Origin: Marinobacter sp. LQ44
GTDB lineage: Bacteria > Pseudomonadota > Gammaproteobacteria > Pseudomonadales > Oleiphilaceae
Assembly: GCF_001447155.2 (NCBI RefSeq)
Contig: NZ_CP014754.1
Coordinates: 1,488,001 to 1,552,000, forward strand
Reading direction: 5' to 3'
DNA length: 64,000 nucleotides
Shown here: piece by piece, positions 35,338 to 44,709 of the stretch
Position numbering within the stretch: the stretch's first letter is position 1
How the letters are laid out: each line of letters opens with the position of its first letter
Translations under genes and position numbers: made by a program
The notes under the pieces: generated by a model
What the model was told of the DNA's origin: nothing
The model's database searches: none
Seen by the model: only the letters and a program-made list of their open reading frames with translations

Positions 35338-36591
35338 ATGACTGACCTGTCCGTGGTAAAGAACACCAACTCCCCGGCGTTTGATGTAGAAGCCATCCGC
35401 CGAGACTTCCCGATCCTGGCACAGGAAATCAACGGGAAGCCGCTGGTGTATCTGGACAACGGCGCTTCGGCCCAGAAGCCGCAAGCCGTGCTCGATGCCA
35501 TGGACCGCTATTACCGCGAGATGCATTCCAACGTGCATCGGGGCGCCCACACCCTGGGCGACCGGGCAACAGCTGCCTTTGAAGGCGCCCGGGAAGTGGT
35601 GCGTCATTTCCTGAACGCCCCCAGCACCAAAGAAATCATCTGGACCCGGGGCACCACGGAGGCCATCAACCTGGTGGCCAATGGCCTGGCTCCGCGCCTG
35701 AAAGCCGGCGATGAGATCCTGGTCAGTCATATGGAACACCACGCCAACATCGTGCCGTGGCAGATGATCGCCGAGCGCACTGGCGCCAAAGTGGTCCCTG
35801 TGCAGGTGACCCCCGAAGGCGAGCTTGACCTTGATTCATTCAACAGCCTGCTGAACGAGCGCACCCGAGTATTGGCCCTTACCCACGCATCCAACGTGCT
35901 GGGCACAGTAAACCCGGTGGCGCCACTGATCGAACAGGCGAAGAAACAGGGCGTGATCACACTGATTGATGGCGCCCAGGCCGTGCCCCACTTCAAGCCG
36001 GATGTGCAGGCGCTGGGTTGCGATTTCTACGTGTTTTCATCCCACAAACTGTTCGGCCCTACCGGCATCGGTGTGCTGTACGGCCGTGCAGAACTGCTGG
36101 AAGAAATGCCTCCTTACCAGGGTGGAGGCGAGATGATTGAGCGGGTGTCGTTCGAGCGCACCACCTGGAACGTTCTGCCCTACAAGTTTGAAGCTGGCAC
36201 CCCGGCAATTGCCGAAGCCGTCGGCCTCGCGGCCGCGATAGACTACCTGGACAGGCTGGACCGCCAGGCCATGGAAGCGGCAGAAAATGCCCTGCTTATC
36301 CGTGCCAACGAGCTGGTAGAGACGGTTCCGGGCATGGAGATTATCGGCACCGCGAGGCAGAAAGTACCGGTAATGTCCTTCAAGATTGCGGGCCTGCACC
36401 CAAGCGATATAGGCACCCTGCTGGACCAGCAAGGCATTGCCATCCGCACCGGCCATCACTGCGCCATGCCATTAATGGATTTCTACGGAGTACCCGGTAC
36501 AGCCCGGGCTTCGTTTGCGTTCTACAATACGCTGGAAGAGGTCGAGAAACTGTTTACCGGCCTGCAAAAGATCCAGCGCCTGTTTACCTGA
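35338..36591 (+). CDS. sufS: SufS cysteine desulfurase
   Basis: 417-aa PLP enzyme that converts Cys to Ala and loads a persulfide for SufE. Chosen ATG lies right after sufD behind AGGAGG; longer frames run back inside sufD. Residues: DNGASAQKP and the PLP lysine in SSHKLFGPTGIG, the HMEHHAN substrate/cofactor segment, and catalytic Cys in RTGHHCAMPLM near residue 360. The alpha-hairpin region is typical of SufS (group II) rather than IscS. Cotranscribed with sufE and sufT downstream. Confidence 0.96.
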   Translation: MTDLSVVKNTNSPAFDVEAIRRDFPILAQEINGKPLVYLDNGASAQKPQAVLDAMDRYYREMHSNVHRGAHTLGDRATAAFEGAREVVRHFLNAPSTKEIIWTRGTTEAINLVANGLAPRLKAGDEILVSHMEHHANIVPWQMIAERTGAKVVPVQVTPEGELDLDSFNSLLNERTRVLALTHASNVLGTVNPVAPLIEQAKKQGVITLIDGAQAVPHFKPDVQALGCDFYVFSSHKLFGPTGIGVLYGRAELLEEMPPYQGGGEMIERVSFERTTWNVLPYKFEAGTPAIAEAVGLAAAIDYLDRLDRQAMEAAENALLIRANELVETVPGMEIIGTARQKVPVMSFKIAGLHPSDIGTLLDQQGIAIRTGHHCAMPLMDFYGVPGTARASFAFYNTLEEVEKLFTGLQKIQRLFT

Positions 36592-36603
36592 GGAGGTGGA
36601 AAC

Positions 36604-36960
36604 ATGTCAGCCGAAGTCTTCACCCCAAGCGATGTGAACGTCACCATGACCCCGACGGCGGTCAAACACGTTCGCAAACAACTGGATAAAAAGCCGGAAG
36701 CCAAGGGCATTCGCCTGGCCATCAAAAAGAGTGGCTGCTCCGGCTTCAAGTATGAAACCCAGTGGGTAGAAACCCCGGAATCCGATGACCGTATTTTTAC
36801 CATCGACGGTGTGGATGTGTTCGTAAAGCAGGAACACCTGCCACTGGTGAATGGTATTGAAATCGATTTTGTTACTGAGGGCGTTAATTCCCTGTTCCGC
36901 TTCCGCAACCCCAACGCTACCGCGGAGTGTGGGTGTGGTGAGAGTTTTACGGTAGCTTGA
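36604..36960 (+). CDS. sufA: A-type Fe-S carrier SufA
   Basis: 118-aa A-type carrier that receives Fe-S clusters from the SUF scaffold and passes them to apo-proteins. Three ligand cysteines are visible: KSGCSGFKY and the C-terminal ECGCGESF. It could equally be named IscA/ErpA by homology, but its location inside the suf operon makes SufA appropriate. It follows sufS after 12 bp behind AGGAGG. Confidence 0.93.
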   Translation: MSAEVFTPSDVNVTMTPTAVKHVRKQLDKKPEAKGIRLAIKKSGCSGFKYETQWVETPESDDRIFTIDGVDVFVKQEHLPLVNGIEIDFVTEGVNSLFRFRNPNATAECGCGESFTVA

Positions 36961-36971
36961 AATACAAATTA

Positions 36972-37048
36972 GCCACGGACGACACGGACCATTACGGACG
37001 GAAAGATAAAGGTTTTTTTAGTCCGTGTTCGTCAGTGCCGTCTGTGGC
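36972..37048. repeat. GCCACGGAC-type palindrome, copy F (sufA-sufT gap)
   Basis: Left arm starting GCCACGGACGACACGGAC (36972-36999) pairs with the right arm (37021-37048) over 28 bp with about six mismatches; the loop is A/T-rich. A similar element lies at 58465. Unrelated to the compound palindrome family. Confidence 0.75.
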
Positions 37049-37077
37049 CAAAAGAGCTTTAGAAAGGCTGATAGAGC

Positions 37078-37620
37078 ATGCAAGAACGCGAAGTCGTACT
37101 GACAAAACGCGAAGTGGAAGCCCGGCTGGTGCCTTCCGGTACGGAAATCATGATTCCGTCGGACACCTTCGTGACCATCACCCAGTCCCTTGGCGGCACC
37201 TTTACCGTCGCGGTGAACGGCAACCTCGCCCGTATTGAAGGCCACGACGCAGACGCCCTGGGCAAACAGCCCCTGGAAAGCAGCTTTGACACCCCGGAAG
37301 ACGGCACCATCAACGAAAACCAGGTGTGGGAAGCCCTGCGCAACTGCTACGACCCGGAAATCCCGGTCAACGTGGTGGATCTGGGCCTGATCTATGAGTG
37401 CAAGATCGAAAACGGCACTGAACACGGCAATCACGTTTATATCCGGATGACCCTCACCGCCGCGGGCTGTGGCATGGGGCCCGTCATCACCAACGATGTG
37501 CAAACCAAGGTGGAGCATGTCCCCAACGTCGACAAGGTAACGGTTGAGCTGACCTTTGATCCGCCCTGGAACAACGATATGCTCACCGACGAAGCCAAAC
37601 TCGAACTGGGAATGCTATGA
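37078..37620 (+). CDS. sufT: Fe-S assembly protein SufT
   Basis: 180-aa protein of the MIP18/DUF59 family implicated in Fe-S protein maturation. The DUF59 core is read as WEALRNCYDPEIPVNVVDLGLIYE, with its conserved acidic and Cys-containing motifs, and LTAAGCGMGPVI...VTVELTFDPPW. An N-terminal extension with CTNI-like fold precedes it (residues about 1-65). Length and position between sufA and sufE match the SufT seen in marine gammaproteobacteria. Its stop overlaps the sufE start (ATGA). Confidence 0.9.
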   Translation: MQEREVVLTKREVEARLVPSGTEIMIPSDTFVTITQSLGGTFTVAVNGNLARIEGHDADALGKQPLESSFDTPEDGTINENQVWEALRNCYDPEIPVNVVDLGLIYECKIENGTEHGNHVYIRMTLTAAGCGMGPVITNDVQTKVEHVPNVDKVTVELTFDPPWNNDMLTDEAKLELGML

Positions 37621-38075
37621 CCGCCAGCAAGGAACAATTTCTCGACAACCCTCTGGGGGTAAAAACCACCCTCGAAGACGTTCTGGACGCCTTTGAGTTT
37701 CTGGACGATTGGGAAGAGCGCTACGCCTACATCGTCGACCTGGGCAAACAGTTGCCGGCATTCCCGGATGACGAGCGGACAGAAGAGAATTACGTGCATG
37801 GCTGCCAGAGTCAGGTGTGGCTGGTTCACCATCACGATGAGGACAGCGGCAAACTGTTCCTGCTGATCGACTCAGACGCCATCATCGTGCGCGGTCTGGC
37901 GGCCATTATACTGGTAGCCCTGAACGGCAAGACACCGCGAGAATTGTTGGCCACCGACATCGATGAACTGTTTGAACAACTGGACCTGTTCCGCCATATC
38001 TCCCCGACACGGGGTAACGGCCTGCGGGCTATGGTCGGGAAGATCCGGGACATCGCGGCGGCCGAGGCCGCCTGA
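37617..38075 (+). CDS. sufE: SufE sulfur-acceptor protein
   Basis: 152-aa partner of SufS. It accepts the persulfide sulfur on Cys63 in the motif VHGCQSQVW and stimulates the desulfurase. The start overlaps sufT by four bases (ATGA), implying coupled translation. It ends two bases before the stop of the convergent flgT gene, so there is no space for a conventional terminator. Confidence 0.95.
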   Translation: MTASKEQFLDNPLGVKTTLEDVLDAFEFLDDWEERYAYIVDLGKQLPAFPDDERTEENYVHGCQSQVWLVHHHDEDSGKLFLLIDSDAIIVRGLAAIILVALNGKTPRELLATDIDELFEQLDLFRHISPTRGNGLRAMVGKIRDIAAAEAA

Positions 38076-38077
38076 TC

Positions 38078-39280
38078 TCACCAGATAATCGCCATATCGT
38101 CCCTCTGGATATTCACCTGGCCACCGGTCACTGGCAGGCGACCGGTGCTGAAATCCGGGTGGACGTTATCCAGGGTAATAGACACCTTCGCATCCGTCAG
38201 CTCCGGTGTACCCTCCAGTGAATCGAAATAACGCTGACTACGGTAGATATTGAGCTCGTCGCCCGGCCGCAATCCGGCGGTCGCGCCGGAAGCCAGGGTC
38301 ACACGATTGCTCTCCACACGGGTCACCCGGGCCATGAACGGTTGGCACGCCAGCGCATTATTAACGGCTACAGCCATATCATCAATCACGCCTGACACCG
38401 CCTGCCCCCACTCCGATGTTTCAAAGCCGGCCGACGCAAAGCCACCCGTGCCGGCACCTTTCGGATCCCAGCGAGCAGAGGTTTCAAAGCGCTGACGAAA
38501 CACCGGCGAACCGCTGAAGCCATCGAACACCATCACTTCTGCTTCAAACCGGCGACTGGTATCCACCAGCCCGATCCCCCGCTGCATTCGGTTCACGATG
38601 GAACTGCCCCAGGCATTAGGATCAGCCACACCGATATCCCTGATGACGCCAGACACCACAAACTGCGCGCCGAGCTCCCGGGCCAGTTGGACCACATTGG
38701 TCAGATGATTCGCCGCCAGATTCTGGCGCGAGGTCGGGGCGTCTGGCAAATCGCTGAAAAGTTGCAACGAGGTAGAGCCCAACACCTGCATTCTGCCCTG
38801 AGACTGCAGGCGGGCAATCAGTGCCTGCGGCAGTTTCTCGCCGGCATCATCAAGCCCCGGGTTACCTCCCTGCTGTGGCCGGACAATCGGAAATCCTGTC
38901 ACCGCAACTCGCTTGCGCAGCCCGGAGGCTTCCCCGGCCTTACAGCTTTCGGTACCGGAAGCATCCGCCATCTCGGCCCGCACCACCACCCGCAAAAGGT
39001 TGCCGCTACGGTATTCATCCACGATGGTGGCGTTACGTAACTGGGCGGTGGCCGAAAGCCGGGTTCGGGACTGTGTCAGCTCACCGTTTTCAAGGGTATC
39101 CTGGGTGCTTACGCTGGCTTCGTACTGCAAAGCGAGATCACGCATGGCCGCCTGCCGGGCCTCGGCGCGGGCCTGGTCCAGATTGTTCTCCCGGATATTG
39201 GCATGGCCCACCCCCTCAAGCACGGCGGCACTGACCACGCCCGAGCAGACCCAAAGCAACAATAGAACAATGGCTTTCAT
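38078..39280 (-). CDS. flgT: Flagellar assembly protein FlgT
   Basis: 400-aa periplasmic protein that forms part of the H-ring around the basal body in polar-flagellated gammaproteobacteria. A signal peptide (MKAIVLLLLWVCSGVVSAA) precedes three domains seen in FlgT: an N-terminal LPP20/FlgT_N-like domain (EGVGHANIRENNLDQARAEA), a middle TolB-like domain (VVSGVIRDIG) and a C-terminal domain (GATAGLRPGDELNIYR). The gene follows flgP on the same strand, the Vibrio arrangement. Other flagellar genes are not in the window; flgO is missing from this pair. Confidence 0.85.
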   Translation of the reverse strand: MKAIVLLLLWVCSGVVSAAVLEGVGHANIRENNLDQARAEARQAAMRDLALQYEASVSTQDTLENGELTQSRTRLSATAQLRNATIVDEYRSGNLLRVVVRAEMADASGTESCKAGEASGLRKRVAVTGFPIVRPQQGGNPGLDDAGEKLPQALIARLQSQGRMQVLGSTSLQLFSDLPDAPTSRQNLAANHLTNVVQLARELGAQFVVSGVIRDIGVADPNAWGSSIVNRMQRGIGLVDTSRRFEAEVMVFDGFSGSPVFRQRFETSARWDPKGAGTGGFASAGFETSEWGQAVSGVIDDMAVAVNNALACQPFMARVTRVESNRVTLASGATAGLRPGDELNIYRSQRYFDSLEGTPELTDAKVSITLDNVHPDFSTGRLPVTGGQVNIQRDDMAIIW

Positions 39281-39313
39281 AGTTCTCCCGCATTCCGCCA
39301 GGGCATTAGCGGA

Positions 39314-39853
39314 TTAGTCCAGATAATAGAGTGACTGGGTGCGCCGGGTTTCCACATCCCCTACCCGGTCGTTCTGACGCGGCATGGGGATCATACATTG
39401 ATCCCGAACTTGATCATCCACCACCCGTGAAACGCACTCGCGAAACCTTGGTTCCAGCTTGAGCTCCATCACTGTCTCAATCACACCATCGCTATGCTCA
39501 TTCACCGCCACCATCCGCGCGCCGCGAATATAGCTGTCGACATAGGTGCGGAAGTTGTCGTTGTTAACAACAAAATCATTCACCGTGGAGCTGCCGTAAA
39601 TCACCGTACCGTATACCCGCTCAGCCAGGTTCCGATAGGCATCCAGTTGCGAAGCACGCCGGGCCATCAGTCGCTTGCGGGGGTTAACGCGGTCTTCCCG
39701 GACATCCTGGTACGTGCCAAAACCACTGACCCGAACGGTGATGGGTTCAAATTCGGTACGGGTATCCTGCGAGCTGTTCTGATAGCTGCCCACCGGCGCG
39801 CAGGCTGCCAATGTAAAAACCAGAACAGGCACGAGAGTCCATCGCAGTGTCAT
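39314..39853 (-). CDS. flgP: Flagellar outer-membrane lipoprotein FlgP
   Basis: 179-aa lipoprotein (LPP20 family). The chosen start MTLRWTLVPVLVFTLAAC gives a lipobox LAAC at about residue 18; an upstream ATG gives a less convincing leader. The FlgP-like core has VRVSGFGTYQ and KRLMARRASQLDAYRNLAERVYG. Two C-terminal cysteines may form a disulfide (CVSRVVDDQVRDQC). It is needed with FlgT for the basal-body H ring in Vibrio and for motility in Campylobacter. Probably cotranscribed with flgT, 33 bp downstream. Confidence 0.85.
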   Translation of the reverse strand: MTLRWTLVPVLVFTLAACAPVGSYQNSSQDTRTEFEPITVRVSGFGTYQDVREDRVNPRKRLMARRASQLDAYRNLAERVYGTVIYGSSTVNDFVVNNDNFRTYVDSYIRGARMVAVNEHSDGVIETVMELKLEPRFRECVSRVVDDQVRDQCMIPMPRQNDRVGDVETRRTQSLYYLD

Positions 39854-40102
39854 TATCTTGTCTCCGGAGAACACTTTTGCAGCATCCATGAAAAAATCAC
39901 GCCAGCATCAGCAACCCAATGATGTTACTTGCCTTTTTCAAAACCAACCATCTTTCTCCCATGGGAAAGCGGCAACAGTCTGCCTTCGTTTACAGTTCGG
40001 GAACAAACCGTTACCCGTTGTGAGCTGCTTCACGGATTAAACTCGTCTAACCTTTCAAGTACTTAATTGTTTGTACCTGCATATAACAACTCAGGACTGT
40101 TC

Positions 40103-41356
40103 ATGAAAACAAACCGCCTTTGCAAATTGTCCCTGGCCATCAGCCTTTCCATTGCCACCACCTCTGCCCTTGCGAGCCCGCAGGCTCCCATGTCGGCCCG
40201 CTCGTTCGCCATGGGTGGAACTGGCGTCGCCGTAGCACACCCCTCTGCTGCCCCCTTGGCAAACCCCGCCATGATGGCGGCACCGCAGCACGACTGGGCG
40301 GATGATTTCGGCCTGATGCTGCCTTCGGTCAATGCACGATTTGCGGATGAAGAAGAAGTTGTTGATCAGATTGATGATATTCAGGACACAATTGATGAAC
40401 TCGAGCAATCCATCAACAGCCTGAACCAGGGATCCGCCCAGGATAATGCAGGAAAGCTGCGAGAGCAGCTTCAGAATTTCGACCGTGATACTGTCCGAGT
40501 GAATGCCGGTCTCGGATTGGCCGTGGCTCTTCCCGGGCCTAGCCTGTCGGTTGGAGTGATGGCGAACGGCAACCTGACCGCAACCGTTCGAGGCGAGTAC
40601 AGCGAAAACGATGACGCCCGATTGGCAGCTGTCGAAGCCGGGATCCTGACACCTGGCATTACCGACGAACTGGAATCCAGAGGCAGCATCCTTGCCTCTG
40701 CAGTTGCAGAGGTTGGTTTGAGTTTCGCCAGATCCTTCGAGCTCAATAACGGCGAGCAGCTTCAGCTAGGCATAACCCCCAAGTACGTCGAACTCCGTAC
40801 CTTCCAATACACCGAACGAGTCTCAAGATTTGACGACGAAGATTTCGACGCTGACGAGTTCGAAACCGACAAAAGCGGCTTCAACCTGGACATCGGTGCT
40901 GCCTATGCCTTCGGTGAGAACCGCGAGTGGAATGCCGGTGTGGTGGTCAAAAACCTGATTCCGATGGAGCTGGACTCCGCACAGGCACGCCCGCTACTTG
41001 GCGAAGAGAAACGCACCCTCGAACTCAACCCCATGGTTACCGCAGCCATCGCCCACAAGAGCGACTACCACGTAGTCACCGCCGAACTGGACCTGACCAA
41101 GAAAAAAGCCTTCGGCTTTGAAGACGATACACAATGGCTGGCTGTCGGCGCCGAATTCGACGCCTGGCGTTACGCCCAGCTGCGCGCCGGTATCCGCCAC
41201 AACCTGGCCAGCAACAGCGACAACGACGGTATTGAAGAAGATACCCAGTTCACCGCTGGTCTGGGCCTGAATGTTCTTGGCGCCCGTCTGGATATTGGCG
41301 CCCTTTACAGCAGCGCTGATGTGGGTGCCGCGATCGAGCTTGGCACCTCCTTCTGA
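40103..41356 (+). CDS. TraF-like outer-membrane beta-barrel protein of unknown role
   Basis: 417-aa exported protein resembling the conjugal-transfer TraF/TraF_2 family (PF13729), which in most non-plasmid genomes is an uncharacterised barrel. Signal peptide ends SALASP; then ARSFAMGGTGVAVAHPSAAPLANPAM, a motif shared with FadL- and TraF-like barrels. The central part includes an acidic coiled region (VVDQIDDIQDTIDELEQSINSLNQ) that would extend from the barrel. Ends with a C-terminal phenylalanine (GTSF). Start chosen at MKTNRLCK; an in-frame upstream start is also possible. It has a clear terminator and no conjugation genes nearby. Confidence 0.7.
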   Translation: MKTNRLCKLSLAISLSIATTSALASPQAPMSARSFAMGGTGVAVAHPSAAPLANPAMMAAPQHDWADDFGLMLPSVNARFADEEEVVDQIDDIQDTIDELEQSINSLNQGSAQDNAGKLREQLQNFDRDTVRVNAGLGLAVALPGPSLSVGVMANGNLTATVRGEYSENDDARLAAVEAGILTPGITDELESRGSILASAVAEVGLSFARSFELNNGEQLQLGITPKYVELRTFQYTERVSRFDDEDFDADEFETDKSGFNLDIGAAYAFGENREWNAGVVVKNLIPMELDSAQARPLLGEEKRTLELNPMVTAAIAHKSDYHVVTAELDLTKKKAFGFEDDTQWLAVGAEFDAWRYAQLRAGIRHNLASNSDNDGIEEDTQFTAGLGLNVLGARLDIGALYSSADVGAAIELGTSF

Positions 41357-41373
41357 TATCCCCGCAGTTCCAG

Positions 41374-41405
41374 AGCCCGGCCTGCCCCGCAAGCCGGGCT
41401 TTTTT
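41374..41405 (+). terminator. Rho-independent terminator after the TraF-like gene
   Basis: AGCCCGGC pairs with GCCGGGCT across an 11-nt loop, followed by six T residues. Confidence 0.9.
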
Positions 41406-41517
41406 GTGCCTCACCGCGTCCTTGCCGCTCAAAGTCACGGTTGGGGTTTGCCTACGGCAGACTGTGGCCGGATAATCTACCGATCTGCACCCACACACCA
41501 AAGGAAACCCCAGCTCC

Positions 41518-42630
41518 ATGCAAACCTATCTGGTAGGCGGCGCCGTTCGGGACAAACTGCTCGGCCTTGAGGTAAAAGACCGTGACTGGGTCGTGGTTGG
41601 CAGCACACCAGATGAAATGCGAGCGAAAGGTTTCAAGCAGGTAGGGGCCGATTTCCCGGTATTCCTGCACCCGAAAACCGGTGAGGAATACGCTCTGGCC
41701 CGCACCGAACGCAAGCAGGGCCGGGGCTACCATGGGTTTACCGTATACAGCGCCCCGGATGTCACCCTGGAGCAGGATCTGAAGCGCCGGGACCTGACCA
41801 TCAACGCCATGGCAGAAACCGAAGATGGCCAGTTGGTCGATCCTTTCCACGGTCACGGCGACCTCGAGCAGAAAAAGCTTCGTCATGTGTCCGAAGCCTT
41901 TGCGGAAGACCCCCTGCGCATCCTTAGAACCGCCCGGTTTGCCGCACGACTGCAACCCATGGGTTTTACCGTATGCCACGAAACCAGGGCCCTGATGCAA
42001 GAGATGGTCTGTGAGGGCGAACTGGGGGACCTTGTTCCGGAGCGCGTATGGCAGGAGGTTCAGCGAGCACTGCATGAGAAAGCACCAGGTGTCTTTTTCG
42101 ATGTGCTCAAAGACGTTGGCGCCCTGGAGGTTCTGATTCCAGAGCTCGCCAGCCCCGGCATTCTCCAGCACGGGCTTCAGGCCCTGCATTGCGTGCACCG
42201 GAAAAACGGCAACACGTCGCAGCGCTTCGCCGCATTGCTGTGCGCCGTGCCGGAACCCGCCGCTGTCGCTCGCGCAAAAGCCATGAAAAGCCCGAATGAC
42301 TGCAAAGACATGGTACACCTGGTCTGTCTTTACATGGAGCACCTGGGCGATCAGAGCCCGCAGGTCCTTGTGCCGGAGCAAGCCCTGGCGTTGTTGGGGA
42401 AAGCGGACCTCTGGCGCCGCCCGGAGCGCTTTATTGAATTGCAGGAAACCCTGGCCTACGCCGTTAGCCCTGGCCAGTCCGACAGCCTTTACCGGCTCAA
42501 CCTGGCCGCACGACACGCCTCAGCGGTTAACCCCCAAGACCTGATCAAACAGGGCTACAAAGGAAAAGCCCTGGGCGATGCAATCCGCAACGAGCGGCTG
42601 GCACGTATCAAACAGGCATTGACCAACTGA
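41518..42630 (+). CDS. cca: CCA tRNA nucleotidyltransferase
   Basis: 370-aa enzyme that adds or repairs the CCA end of tRNAs. The catalytic signature is VGGAVRDKLLGLEVKDRDWVVVG, with the metal-binding DRD/DxD in RDW; further motifs are RRDLTINAMA and EDPLRILRTARFAARL. It is shorter than E. coli Cca (about 412 aa) and lacks a recognisable HD phosphohydrolase domain at the C-terminus. Start has AAAGGA upstream. Followed after 15 bp by the pteridine reductase. Confidence 0.95.
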   Translation: MQTYLVGGAVRDKLLGLEVKDRDWVVVGSTPDEMRAKGFKQVGADFPVFLHPKTGEEYALARTERKQGRGYHGFTVYSAPDVTLEQDLKRRDLTINAMAETEDGQLVDPFHGHGDLEQKKLRHVSEAFAEDPLRILRTARFAARLQPMGFTVCHETRALMQEMVCEGELGDLVPERVWQEVQRALHEKAPGVFFDVLKDVGALEVLIPELASPGILQHGLQALHCVHRKNGNTSQRFAALLCAVPEPAAVARAKAMKSPNDCKDMVHLVCLYMEHLGDQSPQVLVPEQALALLGKADLWRRPERFIELQETLAYAVSPGQSDSLYRLNLAARHASAVNPQDLIKQGYKGKALGDAIRNERLARIKQALTN

Positions 42631-42645
42631 CCAGAGGAATTCTGT

Positions 42646-43386
42646 ATGGCAGCTCCTGTTGTTCTGATCACCGGCGCCGCCCACCGTCTCGGCGCCCGTA
42701 CCGCGGAGGTCCTGCACGCCCGGGGCTGGAATGTGGTCATCCACTATCGTTCGAGGGCGGACCAAGCGGCCGAACTGGTGGACAAACTGAACCGGGAACG
42801 GTCTGACTCAGCCACCTCGATACAGGCAGACCTGACAGACATGGAACAGGTTGTCAGCCTGGCCAAAACCGCCTGCCAACATTGGGAGCGCCTGGACGGC
42901 CTGGTCAACAACGCCTCAGTCTTCTATCCCAGAACCACCGAAGACTCTGGCGAAGACGACTGGAACGCCGTCATGGGCGCCAACCTGAAAGCGCCATTCT
43001 TTCTGCTCAAGTATTGCTTGCCGGAACTGAAAAAAAACAAGGGAGCCGTGGTCAACCTGATCGACATCTACAGCGAAAAACCGCTGAACGATCACCCCCT
43101 GTATTGTGCCAGCAAAGCGGGCCTGGCCGCCCTCACCCGATCCTGGGCCAAAGATCATGCCCCAGAAATCAGGGTAAACGGTGTATCGCCTGGCGCTATA
43201 CTCTGGCCAGAGGGCGAGGCCGAAATCGACACGGTTTACCAGCAGGCCATTCTGGACAAAACACCCCTGTCCCGTACCGGCAACCCCGACGACATTGCCG
43301 GTGCCATCGCCTACCTGTTGTGCGATGCCCCGTTTGTGACCGGCCAGATTCTCTCCGTCGATGGCGGTCGTAGCCTGAATATGTAA
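42646..43386 (+). CDS. Pteridine reductase / FolM-like short-chain dehydrogenase
   Basis: 246-aa SDR. The NADPH site TGAAHRLG with HYRSR following beta-2 is characteristic of pteridine reductases (FolM/PTR1), which reduce dihydrofolate or biopterin. The SDR catalytic residues are in NNASVF, DIYSEKP and YCASKAG (Tyr-x3-Lys). No Ser in the usual position is clear; an Asp precedes the Tyr-Lys pair, as in PTR1. It is downstream of cca in a likely operon. Confidence 0.82.
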   Translation: MAAPVVLITGAAHRLGARTAEVLHARGWNVVIHYRSRADQAAELVDKLNRERSDSATSIQADLTDMEQVVSLAKTACQHWERLDGLVNNASVFYPRTTEDSGEDDWNAVMGANLKAPFFLLKYCLPELKKNKGAVVNLIDIYSEKPLNDHPLYCASKAGLAALTRSWAKDHAPEIRVNGVSPGAILWPEGEAEIDTVYQQAILDKTPLSRTGNPDDIAGAIAYLLCDAPFVTGQILSVDGGRSLNM

Positions 43387-43525
43387 ATCACTCCCGGCAG
43401 GCTGAATCAACCCATACCTTGGTTGTTTTGGCCGAGCCGGGCTTTCCCGCTACAATGCTTGCCATCTTGTATTAACACGCCGGCAGGCATCTTCCTGATC
43501 CTGCCCTTTGCAACGGAGAATTCCC

Positions 43526-44704
43526 ATGCGTGATGTCGTGATTGTTGCCGCAAAACGTACCGCTGTTGGCAGCTTCGGTGGCGGTTTGTCCAGCCTGCGG
43601 GCCGACCAACTCGGTTCCGCCGTGATCAAGGCGCTGATGGAAGAAACCGGCGTGGCCGGCGAGCAGATCAATGAAGTAATCCTGGGCCAGGTACTGACTG
43701 CCGGTTGCGGTCAGAACCCTGCCCGCCAGGCAGCCATCAATGCCGGCCTGCCAAACTCCACACCAGCGATTACCATCAACAAGGTATGTGGTTCCGGCCT
43801 GAAAGCAGTTCACATGGCGGTGCAAGCCATTCAGTGCGGCGATGCCGAGATGATTGTCGCTGGCGGCCAGGAAAGCATGAGCCAGGCGCCGCACGTTCTG
43901 CCCAACAGCCGTAATGGCCAGCGCATGGGCAACTGGAGCATGGTCGACACCATGGTGAACGATGGTCTGTGGGATGCCTTCAACGATTACCACATGGGCA
44001 TCACCGCCGAAAACATTGTGGAGAAGTACGGAATCAGCCGGGACGAGCAGGACGAATTCGCCGCAGCCTCCCAGCAAAAAGCCGTGGCTGCCCAGAACGC
44101 CGGCTACTTTGACGGCCAGATTGTTCCGATCACCATTCCCCAGCGCAAGGGCGACCCGCTGGTGATCAGCAAAGACGAATGCCCCCGCGACGGCGTGACC
44201 GGAGACAGCCTTGGCAAACTGCGCCCGGCGTTCAAAAAAGACGGCTCCGTGACCGCCGGCAACGCCTCATCCCTGAACGACGGTGCCGCCGCCGTGATGG
44301 TGTGCAGCGCCGAGAAAGCCAAGGAACTGGGCCTGACCCCGCTGGCCACCATCAAGGCCCACGCCAATGCTGGTGTTGACCCCACCATCATGGGTACCGG
44401 CCCGATTCCCGCCAGCCAGCGCTGCCTTGAGCGGGCCGGCTGGACGGCCGCAGAGCTGGACCTGATCGAAGCCAACGAAGCCTTCGCGGCCCAGGCCATC
44501 TCGGTCAACCGGGACATGGGCTGGGATACCAGCAAGGTCAACGTAAATGGCGGCGCCATTGCCATCGGCCACCCAATCGGCGCCTCCGGCTGCCGTATTC
44601 TGGTTACCCTGCTGCACGAAATGGCACGCCGCGACGCCAAGAAAGGCCTGGCGACTTTGTGCATCGGTGGCGGCATGGGTGTAGCCCTGGCGGTAGAGCG
44701 CTAA
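43526..44704 (+). CDS. Acetyl-CoA C-acetyltransferase (thiolase)
   Basis: 392-aa biosynthetic-type thiolase, condensing two acetyl-CoA to acetoacetyl-CoA or the reverse. Catalytic cysteine in [12 protein letters not shown] near residue 89, the His in [11 protein letters not shown] and second Cys in CIGGGMG are all present. Chosen ATG has ACGGAG nearby; a 6-residue extension upstream lacks homology. Similar to AtoB/PhaA/BktB; no PHA or ketone-degradation genes are next to it, so physiological direction is open. TrmL overlaps its end in another frame and starts 6 bp after its stop. Confidence 0.93.
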   Translation: MRDVVIVAAKRTAVGSFGGGLSSLRADQLGSAVIKALMEETGVAGEQINEVILGQVLTAGCGQNPARQAAINAGLPNSTPAITINKVCGSGLKAVHMAVQAIQCGDAEMIVAGGQESMSQAPHVLPNSRNGQRMGNWSMVDTMVNDGLWDAFNDYHMGITAENIVEKYGISRDEQDEFAAASQQKAVAAQNAGYFDGQIVPITIPQRKGDPLVISKDECPRDGVTGDSLGKLRPAFKKDGSVTAGNASSLNDGAAAVMVCSAEKAKELGLTPLATIKAHANAGVDPTIMGTGPIPASQRCLERAGWTAAELDLIEANEAFAAQAISVNRDMGWDTSKVNVNGGAIAIGHPIGASGCRILVTLLHEMARRDAKKGLATLCIGGGMGVALAVER

Positions 44705-44709
44705 GCCCG

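Noticed and set aside
34398-35501. Minus-strand frame opposite sufD/sufS
   Set aside because: Crosses two real genes in antisense; no signature.
39854-40102. RpoN-type promoter before flgP
   Set aside because: A GGCAG...TTGC candidate has the wrong GG-GC spacing by one base.
41452-42516. Minus-strand frame opposite cca
   Set aside because: Antisense shadow of cca; no signature.
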